Below are positions 11,505-22,063 of a DNA stretch of 64,000 nt, piece after piece. Both the position numbers and the translations under genes were made by a program. This stretch comes from Cotesia glomerata (Eukaryota > Arthropoda > Insecta > Hymenoptera > Braconidae). The stretch's first letter is position 1. Every line of letters starts with the position of its first letter. Under the pieces are notes generated by a model that saw nothing but the letters and a program-made list of their open reading frames with translations, was not told the DNA's origin and did not search any database. The stretch covers positions 13,228,612-13,292,611 of the forward strand of contig NC_058162.1 of the NCBI RefSeq assembly GCF_020080835.1, given 5' to 3'.

Positions 11505-14478
11505 CTATCTTCTGCTATTTGCTCTTCTTCTTTCGGTGGAACGCAAGTCTTTAAGGACTTCTGTTGCAAACGTGTTGATAGCGTTCCAGGCAGCTTCTGA
11601 TGACAACATTGCTTCCACTAGTGAATCTGGTTGCATTCTCTGGTTCAGGATCCTCTCCAGTTCTTCACGCTGTGGATCGAAACGAGGACATACAAAGAAG
11701 ACGTGCTCCGCGTCTTCAGCAGCTCCTGGGCAGGACGGGCACTCCGAAGAGTCATCGTGCTTAAAGCGGTGTAGATACTCTCGAAAACACCCACGTCTCG
11801 ACAACATCTGCGTAAGATAGTAATTGACCTCACCGTGATTCCGGTTAAGCCAAATGTCGATCCGAGGTATGAGACGGTGCGTCCACCTACTCTTCTCTGC
11901 AGCATCCCATTGTAGTTGCCATCGGCCTATGTTCTTCTGCCGTTCTTCAATTCTAAGTTCTTCAGGGCTCAGTGCAGTTGACCTTTTTCGTTGGTAAAGG
12001 GCCCTTCTTTCCTCTGCTAGAACTCTAAGAGGTAGGGTTCCAGCAATGACGCACACTGCTTCTTCTAATATAGTGCGGAAGGCACTAGCTACTCGTAGGG
12101 CACTCAGTCGATATATTGGTCCAGCTTTTCTGCATGATTCTTGGGTTTCCAGTGCATCAGCCCAAATGGATATTCCGTAAGTGAGCATTGATGTGACTAC
12201 TGATGACAATAGTAGCCTCCTGCTCTGCATTGGGCCTCCGATGTTAGGCGTCAGCCGTGCAAGACTAGCCCCCACTACTGACGCTTTGGCACTGACATGT
12301 TCCACCTGCTGCTTGAAGTTGAGTCGTGCATCCAGCATCACTCCCAGATAACGGATAAATGGTTGTGATGTGATTTCTTGTTCTCCGACTCTCAACTTGA
12401 TGGTTTCTACCGTTTTTCTGCTGGTGATGAGCACTGCCTCGGTTTTATGCTTGGCTAGTTGCAAGTTCATCATGTCCATCTACAAATTGACTCGTCTGAA
12501 TGTAATATCAAATGCCATTTCTATCTCTTCGAGGTGCTTTGCGACAATCACGACAGCTACGTCATCCGCATATGCTACAAGTTTGACTCCCGTAGGCAAT
12601 GCTATTCTCAGGAGACCATCATACATGATGTTCCATAGCAGAGGACCTAAGACTGATCCCTGTGGCACTCCTCCGGAGATTTCGTACACTTCCGTACCAT
12701 TCGTCGTGTCATATTTCAGGAGCCTGTTCGTGAAGTAGCTCGCTACTATTCTGCGAAGGTATCCTGGTATGTTTTTTTCTTTTAGAGCCCGCATAACGCA
12801 GTCCCAGTTAGCGGAGTTGAAGGCATTCTTGATGTCCAAAGCAGCCACCAAGCAGTATTTCTTCTTTCCACCCTTCCATCTCGTTCCGGCGATTGCATCC
12901 TTGGCTATATCAACAACCAATTTGATAGCATCCAGAGTTGACCGTCCTTTTCGGAAACCAAATTGGTTCTCTGCTAGGAGTGGATCGACTAAAGCCTCTA
13001 TTCTCTGATGAATTATGCGCTCGAATATCTTGCCGGCCGTGTCTAACATGCAGAGTGGTCGGTAGGATGACGGTTCTTCCAGCGGCTTTTTCTCCTTCGG
13101 AAGTAACACTAGCCGTTGCTGTTTCCACTTCTGGGGAAAAGTCCCTTCCTTCAGGCATGTATCGTAAACGTCCAGGAATAATGTCAGTGCTGCCCTAAGG
13201 ATTGATTTCAGGGCAATATTAGGAATTCCGTCCAATCCCGGCGCCTTATTATTCTCTACTCGATTTCCTGCCTCTATCAACTCGTCCAACGTGATAGTTG
13301 GGATGTCTTCAGAATTGAGCTGCTCCAACTTGTAGGTGAATACCAGCTGTTGGGGAAACAACATGGTAACAATCTTCTCTAGGAGTTGTGGACACGTAGG
13401 TGATGGCATTGGTTGGCATTTCAAGTGGGTCATAACCACCTTATACGGTCTGCCCCATGGATCTTTCTCAACTTCTGCGACCAGTTCCTTCCAGCAACGT
13501 CTTTTGCTTTCTTTGATGGCTCTGTTCAGTTCTCGACGGGCCTTTTTATACTTTGCCAACAGCTCTGCGGAGTTAGATCGTCTGTAGCCACGCTGAGACT
13601 TTCTTCTTTTTTTTAAAACACTTTGAGCGTAGAATACTAATGTGATCGTTCCACCAGTGCACTGAAGGTCTTGAATTTATGCGACGTTTCCGAGACATAC
13701 TAGCGTCGCAAGCCTGGGTGACTCTTCTCATTAGGTCCTTGGTATTCTCTTCAGCAGTTTCTACGATGATCAGATTGCAGTCTAAGGCTACTACTAAAGC
13801 AGTGGGGTCGAGAGACTTAACTTTCCACCCAACCGCGCTAGCGCTCCTGTTGTCTCTTGTTAGTTTCTGGCCAGTTGATATTTCCCATAGTATCGCACTA
13901 TGGTCGCTGGCTGTATAGATGTTCAATACTTTCCAAGAAAAACCTCTTCGAGCTAAGCAACTGCTGACAAATGTAAGGTCGACAGTTGAGTTTGCCTCTC
14001 CCTTAGTATACGTTGGCGTGTCACCGGTATTAAGAAGGATCACGTCCAGAGTGGCCATTGCCTCGAGAAGTGCTTTTCCACGTGTATTAGTGAATTTGCT
14101 GCCCCAGTCTGTTGCCCAGGAATTGAAGTCACCAGCTATTACCACGGGAAAGTGTTTTCTCGCGTCCTCAGTTAGCCGATCAAGGAAGTCTTCAAAATGC
14201 TCATTAGAGAGACTAGGTGGTGCATAGCAACTGTAGAAGCGGAGGCCATCTACCCATGCTGCTACGAAGCCAGCTTCTTTATTGTTGACTGTTCTCTGAA
14301 AAGGACATTTACCGCAGGACCAGATGACGGCTTTGTTAGTGCTGTCGGATTCCCAGGGTTGGTTACTCAGATGTCTATAAGGCTCACTTATAAGTGCTAC
14401 ATCTGCTTCTAATTCGCGCACAGTTTGCATGAGCAGGTCATGCGCAGCCTCACAATGATTGAGCTGCACTATCTTCAT
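11505..14478 (-). pseudogene. ORF2 of R1-clade copy 1: endonuclease/reverse transcriptase, broken
   Basis: Starts at ATG 14478 (MKIVQLNHCEAAHD). The order is APE-type endonuclease (LISEPY, VIAGDFNSWATDWGS, SDHSAI), then reverse transcriptase (KAPGLDGIPN, SYRPLCMLDTAGK, FGFRKGRSTLDA, ALDIKNAFNSANW, GVPQGSVLGPLLWN, YADDVAVV), then a C-terminal finger (CPSCPG...HVFFVC). Two breaks are visible: a frameshift in an A-rich run near 13570, between endonuclease and RT, and an in-frame TAG at about 12480. The catalytic YADD and the endonuclease motifs are preserved, so inactivation looks recent. It ends at 11505 with a basic tail. Confidence 0.88.
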
Positions 14479-14703
14479 GTTCTTGGCTTCGTTATCTTCT
14501 GGAGCGCTTCTTGGAAGATGGGGCATCTGTTCGTGCCTGCATGGTGAGCCGCCTTTTCTACGCCGTGCCGTTCAAAGCACAGTGCACATTTAGCTGGATT
14601 TTTACAATCAGCAATTTTGTGTCCTTCTTTTCCGCACCTTATGCAGAGCTTAGACCGGTCGACTTCGCTTTTGCACTGAGATCCGAAGTGCCCAAAGTGC
14701 CAG

Positions 14704-14706
<3 letters not shown>
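14475..14706 (-). pseudogene. ORF1 (gag-like) C-terminus of R1-clade copy 1
   Basis: Only the last ~76 codons remain: three CCHC-type knuckles (CWHFGHFGSQC, CIRCGKEGHKIADC, then CALC...HH...C) and a short tail. The reading frame is open to a TGA that overlaps the ORF2 start in ATGA (14478-14475). This overlap suggests termination-reinitiation coupling, as described for related telomere-targeting elements such as SART1. The 5' part was lost when the insertion truncated at the microsatellite. Confidence 0.8.
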
Positions 14707-14752
<46 letters not shown>

Positions 14753-15055
14753 ATGTATGTAAACCTGTTATAACTTTTGAACGGCTCGAACGATTTTATT
14801 GCGGTTGACGCCATTCTGAAGGGCTTGACTGAACTTTGATTTTTAATACGATTTTGACCGATTCAAACCCGTAGATTTTGAAAGATCTCAAAAAAACTAC
14901 GAAAAAATTTTTTTTCAAATGGAATTTTTGTTTAATAACTTTTAAACGGCTTGGCCGATTAATTTCAAAAACTAATCAACTCTGAACATCAAAAAACCAC
15001 GTCGATTGCCACCAAGCCAGTCAAAATCGATTGATTCGTTCGTTAGCTATGTAGG
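14707..15055 (+). repeat. (TG)n and middle part of a GCGGGAAGTT repeat, right of R1 copy 1
   Basis: (TG)n at 14707-14751, then ATGTATGTAAACCTGTTATA and ACTTTTGAACGGCTCGAACG. This is the same continuation seen after the microsatellite in the undisturbed unit at 17115, so 10974-11117 and this segment were one unit before the insertion. Similarity stops near 15055. Confidence 0.8.
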
Positions 15056-15368
15056 GCTTCACTCGAGACGAAAGTAGGCGAGAATACTAAAAATCTCGTC
15101 TCGGTCCCGAAAATTCATAAAAAATTAAGTCTCGTTCGAATCTCGGTCTCGTTTCGTTACTAGTTGTCTCGTCTTGGTCTCATCTTGTTACCAGTTGTCT
15201 CGTCTTATCTCGCTTAGTTCTAAATATTAAGAACAAATATCATATGAAATCAAAAATGAATAATAAATTATTTTTTAAACTATAATTAAAACGTTCTTTA
15301 TACAACAATATTTTTACATATACATAAGTTATTTAAGTTTTGACATTCTTAACTTACATCTATCATTT
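15056..15368. other. CTCG-rich repetitive stretch
   Basis: Repeated short CTCG-type words (GTCTCGTCTTGGTCTCATCT and similar), then AT-rich sequence. It abuts the hAT fossil and may be that element's end, but I see no clear terminal repeat. Confidence 0.35.
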
Positions 15369-16048
15369 AAATTACACGATGACCAAGAATTCAAACATAA
15401 TAACGCTTGCATCACATCATCTTTCAATGATGTACATGATTTTGTCATGATCATACCTGCTGTAGAAAATAATCGTTAAACAGGTACGGATGTAGCTATT
15501 ATACTAAATAAATCTTTGGCCATTTTGGAAAGGGTAGGAAAAGCTTTTTCATGCACTTTCCGCCACTCCAAAATATTTATGTTTCTATCTTCTCTTTCTA
15601 ATTGTAAATACTCTTCAAATTCAGCTTTTCAATGTTTCGTAGTTTTTGTCGAAGTTTTATACAGGCTATTAATGTCAACACATTTTTTAATAGAATCATT
15701 ATAGCTTTCAATGACTACGCTCCCAGTTGGTTGATTATTGAGGGTGTTTTTAGCGTATTTTTTATAACATTTTTCGAAACATAGGGTAGCTTCATTCTTT
15801 ATTTCTTTACCCCAATCGGTTTCGTCGAATTTTTCGACCTTATGCAGAGGATCTAAAATCAAACTCGAACAATAAACCCGAATGGTTTTCCTGTAATAGT
15901 TTAACATCTTATATCTAGATGCTTGAAAAGCAATTAATAAAGTTTCATCAACAACAGTGCGATTTTCCTTATTGTCTAACTCAAAAATTGTCGATTCAAT
16001 ATCTAAAATAAGTATGTTAAAAGCAACAACAACTATTGATAGCGTCAC
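15369..16048 (-). pseudogene. hAT transposase fossil, C-terminal part
   Basis: Minus-strand frame carrying YYRKTIRVYCSSLILDP (the LILDPxHK block of hAT transposases), DWGKEI, then EFEEYLQLERED, ILEWRKVHEKAFP and the dimerisation region ATSVP...RLFSTAGMI. At least two in-frame stops (near 15630 and in the dimerisation motif near 15480) show that it is dead. The N-terminal BED finger and the catalytic N-terminal half are not visible. Confidence 0.8.
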
Positions 16049-16939
16049 GTATTTTTCACCACAAATTGTTCACCATATAATATTGTCAACATAAACAATT
16101 TTTTGTCACGCAGTTTAGCATAAATTTTATCTTTACGGAATACTTGAAACATTTTTTTTGCATCTAAGTTTGTTACCAAATACTTGAATATTTGACCAGT
16201 TCTATTATATATACTCCTACAGATGTATACAATAACTGTTCATATCTTTACTACAAGAAGTACAGGAAAAAACAAAAAATTTCTCCAGACGTCCAAATAG
16301 AGAGTAAATTTTCAAAACATCGCTATAGAAGCAATAAAAGTTGCCCGTTAAGTACTGAATTTATAATGAGATTAGTTTTTATATTTGTAAATTCTATTTT
16401 TCTCGAAAAATAACGGTAATTATCGCAAATTTGTAACTAACATAATAATTGATATTCTTTTGAAATATTATATAGACAAAACACATCGGTGATTATAATG
16501 GAAACTCTTTATATTTAATTGCTTTATATAGGTGTTGAAAAAAGACAAGTCAAATATAAGAAAAGTTTACTGTATGTCTGTAATAAATAAGAGGATCTTC
16601 CAGGTAGAAAATTTTGAGTAAAAAAAACCCCTTCAATAATACACACATCTATGACTCTCTAGCTTGTAGAAATATTCACAAGCGAGAGTATAAGTGAACC
16701 CATTGATCTTTTAAAAGAAATCATTTAAATCTAAAATGTAAAAAACTGCAAAAATAAGTATTTATGAAAAGTCATACTAATAAGTAACTATTAGAAAAGT
16801 TAACAAGTTTAAGTTAAAATATGAAAAAATCATACTTGGCTAAGGATGCCATGATGTTTTGTATTGACAAAAACTACAATATAGAATATAAATATTAATA
16901 CATATACTCAAAAAATTACAGTATCAACTTTGAGTTTTT
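16049..16939. other. Unassigned AT-rich stretch
   Basis: A 73-codon plus-strand frame (16192-16413) has no family signal. Minus-strand sequence next to the hAT may hold further decayed transposase, but I could not read motifs. Confidence 0.3.
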
Positions 16940-17091
16940 AACTTCCCGCTAAGAAAATTGAAAATTTTAAAAAATCGAGAAGTTATTGTTTTTACCCCGT
17001 TTTTTGAAAATCGAGTTTTCATCAGATCTCGACGTTTTGAGGTCCTAGGAAGCTTCCCTGACTATTCCCGCGATGGTGTCCGTGCGGCTGT

Positions 17092-17124
<33 letters not shown>

Positions 17125-17956
17125 AACCTCTTATAACTTTGGAACGGCTTGGCCGATCGGATCGAAATAGATGGCGTTCCAAAGAATATCATTGCCATTA
17201 AATTTCGTGGAAATTTGAATCGATTCGGTTCGCTAGATTTTGAGAAATCTCAAAAACAAAATTTTCAAAAAATCGTTTTTTTGGAATAACTTTTAAACGG
17301 CTTGACCGATCACTTCCAAAAACTAATCAGATCTTAAGCTTAAAAAACCACGTCGATTGCCACCAATCCCATCAAAATCGGTCAATTCGTTCGAGAGTTA
17401 TCGAAAACGAAAAATTTCGAAAAAAGTGTTTTTTTCACATAGCTTCAACATTTCTTTTTGGATCGTTTTTGACGAAGTAAAATAATTATTAGAGCCCAAA
17501 AAATCACGTCGATTGCCACCAAAAACGTGAAAATTGGTTGATTGGTTCGTGAGTTATTGAAAAAATTTGAAAAAATTCGGAAAAAGTCAATTGTTCAAAT
17601 TTATCTAAGATTTTCGGTTCGATCACTTAGTGTTCAAAAGTTTATCATAGATTCTGAAAAAGTGCATGGATTACTGAAAACCACGTGAAAATCGATTCAT
17701 TTATTTAGAAATGATTGCAGTTTGAAAATTAAAAAAATATTGTTGTATTAAACTTCTATCAGGTTTTTGAGCTCGAAGAGCTCTAAAGCATACAAGAGAT
17801 AATTCTTTGCGCTTAGAGAGCTCAAAATAACACACAAATTGTGTTTTTGAGTGCGAAGAGCTCAGAAAGTCATAAGTGCAATTTCAAGCGTTTAGGTGTG
17901 GAATTGGCGGGAAGTTGGAGAGATGGCCTTTAGGGTCAACCGTTTTCGTAATTTTT
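16940..17956 (+). repeat. GCGGGAAGTT repeat, undisturbed copy (~1 kb)
   Basis: Starts AACTTCCCGCTAAG, followed by the A half, a short (TG)n (17091-17115) and a middle with several relaxed repeats of 'AAACGGCTTGACCGAT' and 'CACGTCGATTGCCACCA'. A GAGCTC-rich part comes next, and the end contains GGCGGGAAGTT, then GGTCAACCGTTTTCG. First and last motifs are short inverted repeats (AACTTCCCGC/GCGGGAAGTT), but the unit extends ~45 bases beyond the second. No coding capacity. Copies elsewhere in the window sit head to tail or inverted, as in a dispersed non-autonomous family. Confidence 0.8.
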
Positions 17957-18128
17957 ATTTATCAAATATACTTACCAAGTAATTTTAATATATTCTCTCA
18001 ATTTTATTTTTTTATGAATAGCATGTATATGCTACGTTTATTTTTTTAAACGTCGATTGTGTTTTTTATTAGTTATACGATATATATTTCACGTATAATA
18101 ACAATACTTTGAGCAACAATTTTAAATA

Positions 18129-18712
18129 TGGGGTATTCCATGCCAAATCGACCACTTTTGAACTCGATCCCTTTAAATTTTGCTGAAACATTTCCATTCT
18201 TTTCTACCCTTTGAAAAACACTTTTGAGAATTTTTTCAAATTTTTTTGGCCAACCCAAAAAAAGTTATGAATTTTTCAAAAAAACGGCTTTTTTATTTTC
18301 AAATAGCCATAACTTTTTTAGGCATCTACTTTTGGGGACCTTTTTTTTTTAAAAATTTTTGTTTTTAAATGAACTTTTTGAAAAAATATATCAGAAAATT
18401 AAATATCATCAATTCTTCAAAATAATCGGCTTTTTTTGACCAAAACCGTTATTTTTTGGAAGTTCGACAGTTTTTTTTTTTTTTCTCAAAAAAAACTTCA
18501 ATTAATATGACAACTTTTCCCGTCCATCTCGGAGTGGCTCGGATTTTTTTTTAATTTTTTTTATTCAATTGAAAAAAAATTGTCAAATTTTGAAAAATGG
18601 AAAAAAATTTTTTTTTTCCAAGTTATTTCTATAATAAAATAAATGTAATTTAAATGTTTTGTGGTATAATATCCTTAATTTATAAGCTTATAAAACGATA
18701 GTAAATACTAAG
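18129..18712 (+). repeat. Left terminal inverted repeat of transposon B
   Basis: 584 bases, the reverse complement of 21454-22046, with many A/T runs. Homology ends at TAAATACTAAG. Confidence 0.9.
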
Positions 18713-19007
18713 ATTCAAATTTGAACATATCAGTAATATCGATAATCTAGGGTATGACAATTATGGACTTATCTATAGTCAGTATACTAAAAAACTATAC
18801 GCTAGTATGTTTCGATCCATAAGTAAGGCTGTCACGCTCATATCCAAACATAACCTGTTAACCTTTTGTGTGATGTAGTGAGAGATTTTTGTCATTCCAT
18901 TTTTTAAATAAGAGAATTATTGTTATAGTTGATTTGACCTTGTTTGAAAAGATAATTATCTTACTTCTACTCATCTACAGTGATTGGAATAATTTCATCG
19001 AGACATA

Positions 19008-21392
19008 ATGGCATCAAAAATATTTTTCGATCGTTGTTGTAATCCATTTGATTTAGAATCACATTTAAAAAAAAAAAGTTTACGTCCAGCGACTGACATC
19101 ATGAAAGTCACGTTGGGATTAAGTGATAATTATTTATTATGCAGTTCGTGTCGAAACAAAGCTTTAAAATTGGTAAAGGAACAAACAAATACTAGTAATG
19201 ATACTACCGTTGATGCAAGTGATCATGAAGATGATTCTAGTGATAACAATGAGAACAGTGATGGTGCTGACAGTGATAGTAACACAACTGCCACAGATCT
19301 CCCGTTGTCCTCATCATTCCGTAAGTTTTTTAAATTATTTATACATTACTTGAATGCATTTTTAGCAGCTATACGATTCATTGTTTTTTTTAAGGTTCCT
19401 TGTCGTTTAATAGTGAACCCAAAGATTCACAATCAAGCTCGGCATCCCAAGTTAGTGCTGCAACTCAATTACCCAGTATAAACGATGCATTGCGACTATT
19501 AAATCAATCGCCAATTCCTTCAAAAAATTGAATGATTATCAATTTTTGAGTAATAAAATAAATCAGACGTCTGACAGCTTGAAAAAAATTTTGCTCTCAA
19601 CTGCTGACGAAGGATCAATTGATGACGATGGTGAAAATTTTCGTTCATTAATTGAAAAGCTGCACGATAAATTCAATGATAAAGAAACAGAAAAGTCTTT
19701 AAAGATACAAATCTTAACTTTGTTACCTGAAAAATGGGGTGAAAGACGTATTTGTAAAACTATGAATACATCAAGACATTTATCAAGAGTAGCAAAAAAG
19801 TTGGTTGAAGAAAAAGGTATACTTTCAACACCTGAAACAAAATTAGGTAGGTATAGCGTAAAATCAATGGCTCTAATACATCTGAAGATTGATTCACTTA
19901 ACATTTTTTTTAAAGGGACGACAATTACTGATCAAATATTATTGAAAATTGCGAATTTTTACAACGATGATGAGTATAGTGCTTTGATGCCCGGCATGAA
20001 AGACTTTGTTTCAGTTCGAAATGATGATGGTAATCGGGTACACGTCCAAAAACGGCTTGTTCTGTCTAATTTAAAAGAACTTTACCAATGTTTCCGTGAA
20101 ATAAACCCTGCAGAGAAAGTTGGATTTTCGAAATTTGCTTCGTTACGGCCGAAACATTGTGTGTTAGCAGGAGCAAGTGGAACGCATACTATCTGTGTAT
20201 GTACTATCCATCAAAACTTTAAGTTGATGATGCTTGGTAATTATCCAATTTATTAATAATCATACGTGCCTAGATTTTCAGTTTACTCAATCACTTTTAT
20301 TTCAGGTGCAAATGTTCATTCTTTAACGAGGAATACAGAAGAGTCGTTGAAACACTATAATGATTGCTTGGACATGATAATATATGAGACTCCAACAGAA
20401 AAATGTTATTTGGGTGGATGTAACAAGTGTCCAGGGGTAGATGAGTTGAGTAACATTTTACTGACATGTTTTGAGAATCAGGAAATCGAGAATGTCACGT
20501 ACAAGCGTTGGGTATCAAAACCAAGGTGCAGTTTAGAAACTTTTATACAGCCTACAGAAGAATTTATTGAAAACCTTTGTAGTGAATTGAAAGTTCTTCT
20601 ACCTCACTCATTCATTGCAAAAGAACAAGCTAAGTTTTTAAAAACATTAAAGGAAACACTAAAACCAAATGAATATGTCATTATTTGTGATTTTGCAGAG
20701 AATTATGCGTTCGTAGTACAAAATGCAGCATCTGGCTTTCACTGGAATAATGATCAGGCGACAGTTTTTCCGGTAGTTATTTATTATAAAGTAAATGACA
20801 AACTTGAACACAGAAGTTTAGTGATTATTTCAGACTGTAATAATCACGATGCTGTTGCTGTTCATGTTTTCATCAAAATAATAACTGATTATGTGAAAAG
20901 TCTTCCTGAACGCTGTAACAAGATTTATTACTTTTCTGATGGGGCTCCTCAACAGTTTAAAAACTTTAAAAATTTTGTTAATTTGTACTACCATGAAGAT
21001 GATTTTGATATTTCGCTGAATGGTATTTTTTTGCAACTGCCCATGGCAAAGGTCCGTGTGATGGAATTGGTGGTATCCTCAAACGACTTGCAGCAAGAGC
21101 AAGTCTCCAGCTTGCGGTAGATAAACAAATAACAACACCTATAGGACTTTACGAATGGACTTCTGATCCGGATAACTTGCCAAATATCATAGTCAAGTTT
21201 TCTCCAGAAGAAGACTATAATACAGCATTGAACGACTTGAATGACAGATTTACAAAAACGAAACCAATTGTAGGAACTCAACAACTACATTGTGTAATCC
21301 CCGACAAAAATGGTTGTTTGTATGTAAAAAAATTCTCAAACTCTAATGAACATAGAATTTGTAAAATATTGAAACGCCAGAGAGAACATTAA
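19008..21392 (+). pseudogene. Transposase of transposon B, spliced, frameshifted
   Basis: Starts at ATG 19008 (MASKIFFDRCCNP) with Cys pairs (LLCSSCRN) that could be a zinc finger, then an acidic stretch. Likely introns are 19321-19394 (GTAAGT...TTTTAAG), a ~66-base intron near 19848-19914 (GTAGGT...TTTAAAG), and 20236-20305 (GTAATT...TTTCAG). Conserved blocks include GFSKFASLRPKHC, CVCTIHQN, CYLGGCNKCPG, DFAENYAFVVQ, GFHWNNDQAT, SDCNNHD and YFSDGAPQQFKN. Asp residues in DFAEN, SDC and SDGA are candidate catalytic positions (inference). Frameshifts fall at an A run near 19525 and a T run near 21030, both homopolymers, so the copy may be only slightly damaged. C-terminal part 21045-21392. Confidence 0.75.
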
Positions 21393-21453
21393 TGATTAAA
21401 TTATTATATTGTTTTTGTAAAATCATTAAAAATTAACAATATTAATTAATAAG

Positions 21454-22046
21454 CTTAGTATTTACTATCGTTTTATAAGCTTATAAATTAAGGATATTAT
21501 ACCACAAAACATTTAAATTACATTTATTTTATTATAGAAATAACTTAGAAAAAAAAAATTTTTTTCCATTTTTCAAAATTTGACAATTTTTTTTCAATTG
21601 AATAAAAAAAATTAAAAAATAATCCGAGCCACTCCGAGATGGACGGGAAGAGTTGTCATATTAATTGAAGTTTTTTTTGAGAAAAAAAAAAAAAAAAAAA
21701 AAACTGTCGAACTTCCAAAAAATAACGGTTTTGGTAAAAAAAAGCCGATTATTTTGAAGAATTGATGATATTTGATTTTCTGATATATTTTTTCAAAAAG
21801 TTCATTTAAAAACAAAAATTTAAAAAAAAAAAAAGGTACCCAAAAGTCGATGCCTGAAAAAGTTATGGCTATTTGAAAATAAAAAAGCCGTTTTTTTGAA
21901 AAATTCATAACTTTTTTTGGGTTGGCCAAAAAAATTTGAAAAAATTCTCAAAAGTGTTTTTCAAAAGGTAGAAAAGAATGGAAATGTTTCAGCAAAATTT
22001 AAAGGGGTCGAGTTCAAAAGTGGTCGATTTGGCATGGAATACCCCA
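21454..22046 (-). repeat. Right terminal inverted repeat of transposon B
   Basis: 593 bases mirroring 18129-18712, ending GGCATGGAATACCCCA|TA. Confidence 0.9.
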
Positions 22047-22063
22047 TATAGACTTGAACAAAT

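Larger units (their letters stand above)
11244..14706 (-). mobile_element. R1-clade non-LTR retrotransposon, copy 1, 5'-truncated, inserted in a microsatellite
   Basis: Minus-strand element flanked on both sides by (TG)n, matching a target duplication inside a dinucleotide repeat. The 3' end has a T-rich (poly-A) tail at 11244-11258 and a ~240-base 3' UTR. The 5' end is truncated inside the first zinc knuckle of ORF1. Outer flanks on both sides belong to one GCGGGAAGTT repeat, so the target was that repeat's own microsatellite. The R1 clade is inferred from an APE endonuclease, the RT motifs, a C-terminal CxxC...H...C finger and ORF1 CCHC knuckles. Microsatellite specificity recalls the Waldo and Mino lineages. 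Confidence 0.85.
18129..22046 (+). mobile_element. DNA transposon B with ~590-bp terminal inverted repeats
   Basis: A 3918-base element with ends TGGGGTATTCCATGCC and GGCATGGAATACCCCA, flanked by TA on both sides (18127-18128 and 22047-22048). Arms 18129-18712 and 21454-22046 mirror each other closely. A spliced, broken transposase lies between them on the plus strand. A diverged relative, with right end TGACCCA|TA, is at 32154-33509. I recognise the protein type as widespread in arthropods but cannot name the superfamily. Confidence 0.85.

Noticed and set aside
14511..14762. Open frames with Cys-Val repeats at 14511-14762, 40034-40234 and 44015-44293
   Set aside because: They are translations of (TG)n/(CA)n tracts or the wrong strand of R1-clade genes.
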